A stretch of 34,814 nucleotides of DNA from Candidatus Poseidoniaceae archaeon (GTDB lineage Archaea; Thermoplasmatota; Poseidoniia; Poseidoniales; Poseidoniaceae). Under the pieces are notes generated by a model. The model did not search any database, was not told the origin of the DNA, and saw only the letters and a list, made by a program, of their open reading frames with translations. The DNA lies in contig JALRLN010000003.1 of assembly GCA_023254445.1 (NCBI GenBank), positions 1 through 34,814 on the forward strand, in the 5' to 3' direction. The position numbers and the translations under genes are program-made. Shown piece after piece: positions 23,449 through 30,983 of the stretch. Position 1 is the first letter of the stretch. Each line of letters starts with the position of its first letter.

Positions 23449-25677
23449 TCAGGCTGATTCCATGCCGAAACCGAAGTCCTTTGCGTTTCGCTTGATGCCG
23501 CTCAGGCCGGACGTCAACGAGCGCTCCATTTTGTCGTAGTATTCCAACATCTCCGGGGTAACGGTGGGGCGCACGCGGCCGATGGCCTCTTCGAAGTGGC
23601 CTTTGTTGACCTTTTTCTTCCCTGCACGCATGGCAATGAGGGCGGCTTCCCTGCACACCGCCTCGATGTCTGCTCCAGTAAAATTGTCCAATTTTCCAAG
23701 GATGTCTTTCATCGAGAAGGTCGCCATTGGCATCCCCTCAGAATGGATGGCGAGGATCGCCTCACGAGAGGCGGCGTCGGGCGGTGGAACGTGCAGCACA
23801 CGCTCAAAACGACCGCTGCGCAACAGGGCTGGGTCGATCATTTCCGGTCGGTTTGTGGCAGCCACGATGATCACCCCGTCGAGCGATTCGACCCCGTCCA
23901 TGCTGGCCAGAAGTTGGTTCACGACGCGATTGGCAACGTCGGACCCTCCGCTCGAACTGTTGGAGGCACGCATGCTTGCGATGGACTCGAATTCATCGAG
24001 GAAGATGATGGAAGGCGCGGATTGCTTGGCCTTCTTGAACACCTCACGGATGGCCCGTTCGGATTCACCGACCCATTTCGAGATCAACTCTGGCCCCTTG
24101 ATGCTGATGAAGTTGGCCTGTGCTTCGTTTGCGATGGCCTTCGCCAAGAGGGTCTTTCCGGTTCCTGGTGCGCCAAAGAGCACGATGCCACGAGGTGGTT
24201 TGATTCCGAAATGCTCGAAGAGTTCCGGCTTTGTGAGCGGCCACTCGACGCTTTCCTTGAGGCGCTCTTTGACTTCCGTGAGGCCTCCAACTTCTTCCCA
24301 GCCGACTTCAGGCACCTCGACGTAGATTTCACGCAAGGCAGACGGTTCAACGTCGCGGATGGCTTCCCTGAAGTCGTTCATGTTGACTTCCATTTTTTCC
24401 AGCACCTCTGGTGGGATGGTTTCCGCATCGAGGTCAATTTCGGGCAGGTACCGACGCAAGGCCTTCATGGCCGATTCGCGAACGAGTGCGCCGAGGTCAG
24501 CGCCGACAAAGCCGTAGGTGTTGTCGATGATCCACGTCATGTCGAAATCGTCGGCAATCGGCATTTGCCGGGTATGAATCTCCATGATTTCGCAGCGTCC
24601 TTCCCGGTCTGGAACGCCAATTTCGATCTCCCGGTCGAAGCGGCCCGGCCGTCGCAACGCAGGATCGAGTGCGTCCTGACGGTTGGTGGCACCAATGACC
24701 ACGACGTTCTCTCGCCCCTGCATGCCGTCCATGAGGGTCAGCATCTGCGCGACAACCCGCCGCTCCACCTCGCCGGAGACGTCCTCTCGCTTCGGGCAAA
24801 TCGAATCGATTTCGTCGATGAAGACGATGGCTGGCGCGTTCTCAGCTGCTTCGTCGAAAATTTCTCGCAGTTGCTTCTCGGATTCGCCGTAGTACTTCGA
24901 GATGATTTCAGGTCCATTGATGGACTTGAAGTGGGCGTTGACCTCGGTGGCAACGGCCTTGGCGATCATCGTTTTGCCCGTCCCAGGCGGGCCGTGAAGC
25001 AGCACGCCCTTCGGTGGGTCAATGCCGAGCCGCCGGAACAATTCAGGGTGCTTGAGCGGCAGTTCAATCATTTCTCGGATCTTTTGCAACTGCTGGCCAA
25101 TGCCACCGATGTCTTCGTAGGTGATGCCCTCGGATTGACCGACTTCCTCGTCGTCGACCGCTTCGTCCTTCAACACGATTTCCGTGTCGTTCGTCACCCG
25201 GACGATTCCCTTCGGGTTGGTTTGGAGAACGGCAAACGGAAGGGTTTCGCTGAACAACGTCATTCCGGGGATGAAGATGCGGTCGCCCGCCATGACGGGC
25301 CGCTTGTGCAAGCCTCGGCGAGCGAATCCTTCGATGCCAGGGCCGAACTTCACCTTCTGCTTGTTCGGCATGACGGGAGAAAGCACGAGTTTCTTGCAGT
25401 CCTTTGGCTCGACTTTGGAGACCGTGACCCGGTCCCCGAGCGACACGCCGGCGTTTTTGCGGATGATGCCGTCCACGCGAATGATGTCGAGCCGTGCGTC
25501 CTCAGGACGGCTTCGCCAATAGATGGCCGCTGTGGACCTCGATTCGCCCTTGATTTCGACAATGTCGCCGGGCTTCAAGTCCAAGCCGTGGTCGCCGGAA
25601 ATTCGGGCACGGCCATGCCCCACGTCCGACGGGACCGCCTTCGATACGCGCAGGGAGACACCTTCCTCATCGCTCAT
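23449..25677 (-). CDS. cdc48: CDC48/VAT-type AAA+ ATPase
   Basis: An archaeal homologue of p97/VCP that unfolds or extracts protein substrates with ATP, often feeding the proteasome. The 742 residues contain the N-domain double-psi barrel and four-stranded barrel (residues 1-185) and two AAA rings. D1 has GPPGTGKT near residue 227 and IVFIDEIDSI. D2 has GAPGTGKT near residue 502 and IIFLDEFESI. Arginine-finger segments (RRPGRFDREIEIG and LRSGRFERVLHV) are present in both. In D2 the residues after the Walker B DE are FE, where ID or LD is usual. ATG 25677 is chosen because GGAGGTGAA lies just upstream; longer readings to 25821 would run through that site and the divergent promoter. A PRC-barrel gene follows closely. 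Confidence 0.96.
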   Translation of the reverse strand: MSDEEGVSLRVSKAVPSDVGHGRARISGDHGLDLKPGDIVEIKGESRSTAAIYWRSRPEDARLDIIRVDGIIRKNAGVSLGDRVTVSKVEPKDCKKLVLSPVMPNKQKVKFGPGIEGFARRGLHKRPVMAGDRIFIPGMTLFSETLPFAVLQTNPKGIVRVTNDTEIVLKDEAVDDEEVGQSEGITYEDIGGIGQQLQKIREMIELPLKHPELFRRLGIDPPKGVLLHGPPGTGKTMIAKAVATEVNAHFKSINGPEIISKYYGESEKQLREIFDEAAENAPAIVFIDEIDSICPKREDVSGEVERRVVAQMLTLMDGMQGRENVVVIGATNRQDALDPALRRPGRFDREIEIGVPDREGRCEIMEIHTRQMPIADDFDMTWIIDNTYGFVGADLGALVRESAMKALRRYLPEIDLDAETIPPEVLEKMEVNMNDFREAIRDVEPSALREIYVEVPEVGWEEVGGLTEVKERLKESVEWPLTKPELFEHFGIKPPRGIVLFGAPGTGKTLLAKAIANEAQANFISIKGPELISKWVGESERAIREVFKKAKQSAPSIIFLDEFESIASMRASNSSSGGSDVANRVVNQLLASMDGVESLDGVIIVAATNRPEMIDPALLRSGRFERVLHVPPPDAASREAILAIHSEGMPMATFSMKDILGKLDNFTGADIEAVCREAALIAMRAGKKKVNKGHFEEAIGRVRPTVTPEMLEYYDKMERSLTSGLSGIKRNAKDFGFGMESA

Positions 25678-25683
25678 GCTGGG

Positions 25684-25692
25684 TTCACCTCC
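25684..25692 (-). promoter_or_regulatory. Shine-Dalgarno site of cdc48
   Basis: GGAGGTGAA on the minus strand, six bases before ATG 25677. It is among the strongest sites in the window and fixes this start against longer in-frame alternatives. Confidence 0.75.
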
Positions 25693-25802
25693 GCGGCGTG
25701 GCCGCGAACATGGGAGTCTGCACCCGACCCCCTTTGAACCCCACCACAAGCCCGGCCGGTGAGGTGAGCAGGGTTGAAGGGTGGCCTGCCGCTCGGCGGA
25801 AC

Positions 25803-27431
25803 ATGACCCACGTGTTGGCAACGGGCTTGGACCTCCTTGAGCACACCAACGAAAGCGGATTGCCCGCTGTTCGCGGATGGAACATCATCAACGGCCACAT
25901 GACGGAGGCCAGCAGCGGTGAGCGCTTCGAGTCCCGGAATCCTGCGCGGTTGCACGACCTGTTGGGCACCTTCCCACGCTCAGGCAAGTCGGACGTGAAC
26001 GCGGCCCTCGACGCAGCCCATGCTGCGTTGCCCTCGTGGTCGGCCACCCCCGCCCCAACCCGTGGGCAGATCATTGGCAACATGGCCCGGATGCTCATCG
26101 ACCTCAAGGACGACCTTGTTCGTTTGGAGACGAGGGAGATTGGAAAGACGGTCAAAGAATCGGGTGGCGAGGTGCAAGAGGCCATCGACACCTGCTTGTT
26201 CTTCCAAGCCGAAGGCCGACGCCTGTATGGTCAAACCGTGCACAGCGAACTGCCCAACAAGGAATTGTCCACCTACCGAAGGCCCCTTGGCGTCTGTGCC
26301 ATCATCAACGCCTGCAACTTCCCTGCAGCCGTCCCGTTTTGGAAAATCATCCCGGCCCTCATCTGCGGCAACACCGTGGTGTGGAAGTCCCCTCAAGATG
26401 CCCCCCTGCTTTCGTTTGCGCTCGCGCGGATCATGCACCAAGCGGGCCTACCTGACGGCGTTGTCAACCTCGTGCACGGCACGGGCTCAGGCGCCGGGCA
26501 GCACCTGATCGACGCCGTCGACGAGGGCCGTGTCAACAAGGTCTCCTTCACTGGATCCACCGGGGTGGGCAAAATGATCGGTGAAGTCTGCGGACGCAAT
26601 TTGGTGCACTGTTCCCTGGAACTCGGCGGCAAGAACCCCCTCGTGGTCATGCCCAGCGCTGACCTCACCAACGCCGTGGAGGGGGCCTATTGGGCCGCCT
26701 TCGGCACCGCAGGGCAGCGGTGCACCAGTTTGGGCAACCTCATTGTCCATCAGGACGTGTACGACGAATTCGTCGAGCGCTTCATGGCCAAGGTCCGCTC
26801 GACGCGGATCGGCGATTCCTTGCGCCACGAAGGCGTGCTCTACGGGCCGATGCTGTCCGAAAAATACGGGGCAGATTTCCTCAAGGGACTTGAGATGTGC
26901 GAAGCAGACGGCGCGACGAAACTCTGGGGCGAAGGGCGAATCACCGTGGACAACGCACCGGAAGGCTTCCTCAGCGAGGCCGATGAAGGCGTCTTCATGT
27001 GGCCCCACGTCTATGCGGACGTCACGGAAGGCATGCAGTGCTTCATGGAGGAGATCTTCGGGCCCGTCGTGACCATCGTCAAAGCCGACGATTTCGACCA
27101 TGCCCTGCACTTGGCCAACGCCTCACCGTACGGCCTGTCCAGTGCGTGTTACACGAACGACCGCCTCGAGGCCTACCGCTTCAAGACGGGGATCAAAGCA
27201 GGGATGACCGGCATCAACAACTCAACGACCGGTGCCGAAGCCCACCTGCCCTTTGGCGGTGTCAAGCAGTCCGGAAACGGCACACGTGAGTCTGGCATGT
27301 GGGTCATCGAGGCCTATTCGTACTGGCACGCGGTGAACGACGAACTCAGCGGGCAGCTTCAGTTGGCGCAGATGGACGTGGAGGAAGTCCACGTGGCAGA
27401 GGCTGAAGTTGATTGGTCCAGCCTTGCTTGA
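25803..27431 (+). CDS. NAD(P)-dependent aldehyde dehydrogenase
   Basis: Oxidises an aldehyde to its acid. The chain shows CAIINACNFPAAVPFWKIIP, GNTVVWKSPQDAP (cofactor lysine), FTGSTGVGKMIG (dinucleotide-binding loop), the general-base Glu273 in LELGGKNPLVV, the nucleophile Cys307 in GTAGQRCTSLGN, and EEIFGPVV. The stretch ETREIGKTVKESGGEVQEAI and the segment around the active Cys resemble ALDH7 (aminoadipate semialdehyde) enzymes, but the substrate cannot be fixed by eye. The end (FGGVKQSGNGTRESGMWVIE) is well conserved. The start is uncertain: ATG 25803 gives 542 residues and leaves 125 bases to the divergent cdc48; GTG 25764 is in frame upstream and ATG 25698 would begin just past the cdc48 Shine-Dalgarno. 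Confidence 0.9.
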   Translation: MTHVLATGLDLLEHTNESGLPAVRGWNIINGHMTEASSGERFESRNPARLHDLLGTFPRSGKSDVNAALDAAHAALPSWSATPAPTRGQIIGNMARMLIDLKDDLVRLETREIGKTVKESGGEVQEAIDTCLFFQAEGRRLYGQTVHSELPNKELSTYRRPLGVCAIINACNFPAAVPFWKIIPALICGNTVVWKSPQDAPLLSFALARIMHQAGLPDGVVNLVHGTGSGAGQHLIDAVDEGRVNKVSFTGSTGVGKMIGEVCGRNLVHCSLELGGKNPLVVMPSADLTNAVEGAYWAAFGTAGQRCTSLGNLIVHQDVYDEFVERFMAKVRSTRIGDSLRHEGVLYGPMLSEKYGADFLKGLEMCEADGATKLWGEGRITVDNAPEGFLSEADEGVFMWPHVYADVTEGMQCFMEEIFGPVVTIVKADDFDHALHLANASPYGLSSACYTNDRLEAYRFKTGIKAGMTGINNSTTGAEAHLPFGGVKQSGNGTRESGMWVIEAYSYWHAVNDELSGQLQLAQMDVEEVHVAEAEVDWSSLA

Positions 27432-27453
27432 CCTGCGTGGCGTCGCCGCATCC

Positions 27454-27460
27454 CATAAAG
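27454..27460 (+). promoter_or_regulatory. Possible TATA-like element before the SDH operon
   Basis: CATAAAG, about 50 bases before ATG 27506 and just after the aldehyde dehydrogenase stop. It is the only AT-rich core in this 74-base gap. Position fits box A with a short leader. Weak evidence. Confidence 0.3.
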
Positions 27461-27505
27461 ACCCGCTGACCGAGCCCACATCACCCGGAGACGGGAGGTA
27501 TCCCC

Positions 27506-28309
27506 ATGGGACAAGGCGTCAGGCTTCCTGTCATCAACGGACTCGGCCGCACAGACCGTCGGGACGGTTGGCTCGGCCAACCCTTCGTCATGGCCATCGC
27601 GCTCGTCGCCCTGATGGTGTACACGGGTTGGCGGCTTCTCGTGATGGACGGCGACATCCATTACGACGACCACCGGGTGACATCCCCCATTTTCTCACCC
27701 GACGTGCTTCACCTCTCCGGCCTCACCGATTATCCGGGTTGGCTGAATTCGGCCATCCTGATCCTCTGGTTGCCCTTTGGATTCCGGGGTACGTGCTACT
27801 ACATGCGACGGGTCTACTACCGTTCCTTCTTCGCCAGCCCTGTGGCGTGCTGGGTCGACGAGCCTGACATCAACAAGAAGATCGGATACGCTGGAGAGCG
27901 ACGCCTCTTCATCTTCAACAACCTGCATCGGTATTTTCTGTACGCAGCCATCGCCATTTTGTTGTTCAAGTGGTGGGACGTCATCCATTCCCTGCACATC
28001 GGGCACGGGTTCATCCTTGATGTCGGCAGCATTGTCCTGGCCACAGAGTCGTTCCTGCTCACCATGTACGTGACGTCCTGTCACGCGTTCAGGCACCTTG
28101 TCGGAGGTGCCCTCGACCGCTGGAACGGTGGCCTCTCCAGCCTCCGCGGGCGACTGTTTGCCTTGGTGTCCTCCCCTCGTTTGAACCAGAGCCACGGATT
28201 CTGGTTCTGGACCAGCCTCGGATTCGTGTTCGTTGGTGATTTGTTCGTAATGGCGGTGGCGAACGGCACGATTCCTGAGGCCAGCATTGTGCTCATTGGG
28301 GGTGTGTGA
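27506..28309 (+). CDS. sdhC: Succinate dehydrogenase membrane anchor subunit
   Basis: A 267-residue anchor with five hydrophobic segments (near residues 27-47, 78-95, 140-165, 172-198 and 235-255). It passes electrons from the iron-sulfur subunit to quinone. The runs GFRGTCYYMRRVYYRSFFAS and NNLHRYFLYAAIAILLFKWW are, from memory, typical of the single-subunit anchor of Sdh1-type enzymes, as in mycobacteria. Histidines in NNLHRY, DVIHSLHIGHG and CHAFRH are possible haem or quinone-site ligands. GGGAGGTA at 27493-27500 precedes the ATG. The stop is immediately followed by the sdhA ATG. No separate sdhD is present, consistent with a single larger anchor. Confidence 0.85.
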   Translation: MGQGVRLPVINGLGRTDRRDGWLGQPFVMAIALVALMVYTGWRLLVMDGDIHYDDHRVTSPIFSPDVLHLSGLTDYPGWLNSAILILWLPFGFRGTCYYMRRVYYRSFFASPVACWVDEPDINKKIGYAGERRLFIFNNLHRYFLYAAIAILLFKWWDVIHSLHIGHGFILDVGSIVLATESFLLTMYVTSCHAFRHLVGGALDRWNGGLSSLRGRLFALVSSPRLNQSHGFWFWTSLGFVFVGDLFVMAVANGTIPEASIVLIGGV

Positions 28310-30166
28310 ATGACCGAGGAGCACTACACGAAGCATGAATACGACGTGGTCATCATCGGCGCCGGTGGCGCCGGCCTCCGGGCCGCCATTGAAGCCGCGC
28401 GAGAAGGGGCCAGGACGGCCGTGATCACGAAATCCCTGCTTGGCAAGGCGCACACGGTCATGGCCGAGGGTGGATGCGCTGCCTCCTTGGGCAACGCCGA
28501 CGACCGGGACAGTTGGAAAGTCCATTTCCATGACACCATGAAGGGCAGCAAGTACCTCGCAGACTGGCGCATGGCTGAGATTCACGCCAAAGAGGCCCCA
28601 GACCGCGTTCGGGAACTCGAACAATGGGGTGCAGTGTTTGATCGCACCCCGACCCACGTCATCAACCAGCGGAACTTCGGGGGCCACACCTTCCCGAGGT
28701 TGGCCCACGTCGGGGACTCCACCGGGCTCGAAATCATCCGGACCCTCCAAGAACGCGGCATCCACGAAGGCATTGACATGTTCACCGAACATACGGTTCG
28801 GCACTTGCTGAAAGAAGGCGACCGGGTCACCGGATGCGTGGCCTACGGGCGCGTGAAGGGCGACTTCCACGCTTTTTCTGCGAAGTCCGTGGTGCTTGCA
28901 ACCGGAGGCATCACGCGGTGCTGGACGGTCTGTTCAGGATCGTGGGAGTATACGGGGGACGGGCACGCGCTCGCCCTCTGGGCCGGCGCGGAACTTCGCG
29001 ACATGGAATTCGTGCAGTTCCACCCCACCGGCATGGTTTGGCCGCCGAGCGTTCGCGGCATCCTCGTCACCGAGGGTGTGCGTGGCGAAGGTGGACGGCT
29101 GTACAACAGCGAAAAGCAGCGCTTCATGTTCGATTACGTCCCTGACATGTTCAGGGGCGACCACGCCGACACCATTCAGGAAGCAGACCAATGGGTGGCT
29201 GAAGTGGTGAGCGGTCGCAAAGCGACAGTCCGCAGGCCACCTGAATTGCTGACCCGCGACGTGGTCGCGAAGGCCATCAACGCCGAGGTCAAGGCTGGTC
29301 GTGGCTCGCCCCATGGAGGGGCCTTCTTGGACATCGCACACCGAGGCAAAGAGGCCATCCTCCACAAGTTACCATCGATGTACCACCAATTCAAGGAACT
29401 CGCTGGCGTGGACATCAGCGAGGAAATGATGGAGGTGGGTCCCACCGCCCACTACGTCATGGGCGGGGTCCGGGTGGACCCCCAAACCCAAGAGACCACC
29501 GTTCCAGGTTTGTTCGCCTGCGGCGAGGTTGCTTCGGGCTTGCACGGCGCCAACCGGCTGGGTGGCAATTCCTTGTCGGACCTCATCGTCTTCGGCAAGC
29601 GTGCTGGCGAGCACGCCGCCAAGCGCGCCAAGAACCTGGCGCCTCCTCCCATTGACAAGGATCAGGTGCAAGCCGCCATCGCCGACATGGTGGAACCGCT
29701 CAACCGCGGCGAAGGCGAAAATCCGGGCCGAATTTACGACGAAATGCGCGACATGATGCAAGCGAAGGTCGGGATCATCCGGACCAAGGCGGAACTTGAG
29801 GAGGCTATCGACGACCTCCGCGCGTTCAAGGCACGGGCGCAGGCATGCTTCCCCGGGACCGACCGACGGTACAACTCTGGATGGCACCAAGCGCTGGACC
29901 TGATCAACATGGCCGACGTGTCGATGGCCGCAACGCTTGCGGCCTTGACCCGTGAGGAAAGCCGCGGCGGCCACACGCGTGACGATTTCCCGACGCCGGA
30001 CGAGGGCCATTGGGGCCAGCACCTGAACATCATCTGGATGGAGGGCGGTGAAATCAAGATCAGGCAAGAGCGGCTCGAGCCGATTCGACAGGATCTGGTG
30101 GCGACCCTCGATGAGGTCAAGGCCATGATCAAGGCCAGGGCCGAAGAACAAGGAGGTGCTCGTTGA
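28310..30166 (+). CDS. sdhA: Succinate dehydrogenase/fumarate reductase flavoprotein
   Basis: Oxidises succinate to fumarate in the TCA cycle, on the cytosolic face of the membrane. The dinucleotide-binding loop VVIIGAGGAGLRAAIEAARE is near residue 10. His48 in KAHTVMAEGGCAASLG is the residue that binds FAD covalently in this family. The substrate and catalytic region FHPTGMVWPPS...VRGEGGRLYN is near residues 240-265. GPTAHYVMGGVRVDP and LFACGEVASGLHGANRLGGN lie near residues 380-425. The 618 residues are a little longer than the E. coli protein (588). It lies between the anchor and the iron-sulfur subunit; its stop shares an A with the sdhB start. Fumarate reduction cannot be excluded by sequence alone. 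Confidence 0.96.
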   Translation: MTEEHYTKHEYDVVIIGAGGAGLRAAIEAAREGARTAVITKSLLGKAHTVMAEGGCAASLGNADDRDSWKVHFHDTMKGSKYLADWRMAEIHAKEAPDRVRELEQWGAVFDRTPTHVINQRNFGGHTFPRLAHVGDSTGLEIIRTLQERGIHEGIDMFTEHTVRHLLKEGDRVTGCVAYGRVKGDFHAFSAKSVVLATGGITRCWTVCSGSWEYTGDGHALALWAGAELRDMEFVQFHPTGMVWPPSVRGILVTEGVRGEGGRLYNSEKQRFMFDYVPDMFRGDHADTIQEADQWVAEVVSGRKATVRRPPELLTRDVVAKAINAEVKAGRGSPHGGAFLDIAHRGKEAILHKLPSMYHQFKELAGVDISEEMMEVGPTAHYVMGGVRVDPQTQETTVPGLFACGEVASGLHGANRLGGNSLSDLIVFGKRAGEHAAKRAKNLAPPPIDKDQVQAAIADMVEPLNRGEGENPGRIYDEMRDMMQAKVGIIRTKAELEEAIDDLRAFKARAQACFPGTDRRYNSGWHQALDLINMADVSMAATLAALTREESRGGHTRDDFPTPDEGHWGQHLNIIWMEGGEIKIRQERLEPIRQDLVATLDEVKAMIKARAEEQGGAR

Positions 30167-30933
30167 TGTCGCTCAAAGGCCGAAAGCAGGCGTTCCGCGT
30201 GACGCGAGGCGTTGGTGAAGCGGCTGAAATGGAGGAATACGAGATTGAGCTCGATGAGGGCATGGTCGTCCTCGATTGCGTCCATCGCATCCAACACGAG
30301 CAGCAACCCGACCTTGCCGTTCGCTGGAATTGCAAAGCCGGAAAGTGCGGTTCGTGCTCGGCAGAGATCAACGGTCGGCCGCGTTTGATGTGCATGACGC
30401 GGATGTCGGACGTTGTGGCGGAAACCCCTGCCGGAACGCCGATTGAAATTCGACCGATGAAGGCCTTCCCGCACGTGAAGGACCTGGTGACCGACGTGTC
30501 GTGGAATTACGAGGTGGCCCAACGCATCGCACCCATCAAGGGGCCGGAGGCACCGAACTGGGAATTCAATCAGGCCGAAGCGCACAGGGTCCAGCATTTC
30601 CGCGAGTGCATCGAATGCTTCCTGTGCGTGAACACCTGTCACGTCTTGCGAGACCACGAGCGCTTCGACGCGTTCGCTGGACCTCGGAACCTTGTCCGGC
30701 TGGCCCAATACGAGATGCACCCCCTTGACGAGGAGGACCGCTTGCCTGAAATCAAGCATGATTTTGGCGTGGAGTACTGCAACATCACCCGTTGTTGCAC
30801 CGAAGTGTGCCCTGCTGGTATCCGCATCACCGACGACGCCATCATCCCGCTCAAGGAACGCGTCGTGGACCGGTACTACGACCCACTGCAACGGATTTGG
30901 CGCGCCATCACTGGCCGGAAGGTCCGGATGTGA
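30166..30933 (+). CDS. sdhB: Succinate dehydrogenase iron-sulfur subunit
   Basis: Carries electrons from FAD to the membrane anchor. The [2Fe-2S] ligands are in CKAGKCGSCSAEINGRPRLMC, from residue 56. A ferredoxin-like cluster site CIECFLCVNTC lies near residue 148. A second site CNITRCCTEVCP lies near residue 205. In the last, an extra Cys sits next to the expected one. The 255 residues fit the family. ATG 30166 is preferred over the in-frame TTG at 30163 because AGGAGGTG (30151-30158) has the right spacing. It is the last gene of the operon; a secreted protein gene begins 51 bases later with its own possible promoter. Confidence 0.95.
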   Translation: MSLKGRKQAFRVTRGVGEAAEMEEYEIELDEGMVVLDCVHRIQHEQQPDLAVRWNCKAGKCGSCSAEINGRPRLMCMTRMSDVVAETPAGTPIEIRPMKAFPHVKDLVTDVSWNYEVAQRIAPIKGPEAPNWEFNQAEAHRVQHFRECIECFLCVNTCHVLRDHERFDAFAGPRNLVRLAQYEMHPLDEEDRLPEIKHDFGVEYCNITRCCTEVCPAGIRITDDAIIPLKERVVDRYYDPLQRIWRAITGRKVRM

Positions 30934-30954
30934 GCGTCCCCGGAATCCGACACC

Positions 30955-30962
30955 GCTAAACC
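30955..30962 (+). promoter_or_regulatory. Possible TATA-like element of a leaderless transcript
   Basis: GCTAAACC lies 27 bases before ATG 30984, and no Shine-Dalgarno precedes that ATG. The distance is what a box A would have if transcription began at or just before the start codon. Weak evidence, but spacing and missing ribosome site agree. Confidence 0.3.
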
Positions 30963-30983
30963 GCTTCGGACGAGTCCACAACC

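Noticed and set aside
23596..25737. A 713-codon open frame on the plus strand opposite cdc48
   Set aside because: It mirrors cdc48 in antisense. The translation is rich in His, Arg, Val and Asp with no motif, as expected from antisense reading of GC-rich coding sequence.
25698..25802. Longer N-terminus for the aldehyde dehydrogenase from ATG 25698
   Set aside because: It would begin almost at the cdc48 ribosome site on the opposite strand, leaving no promoter. The added residues are Pro/Arg-rich and unlike the family's N-terminus.
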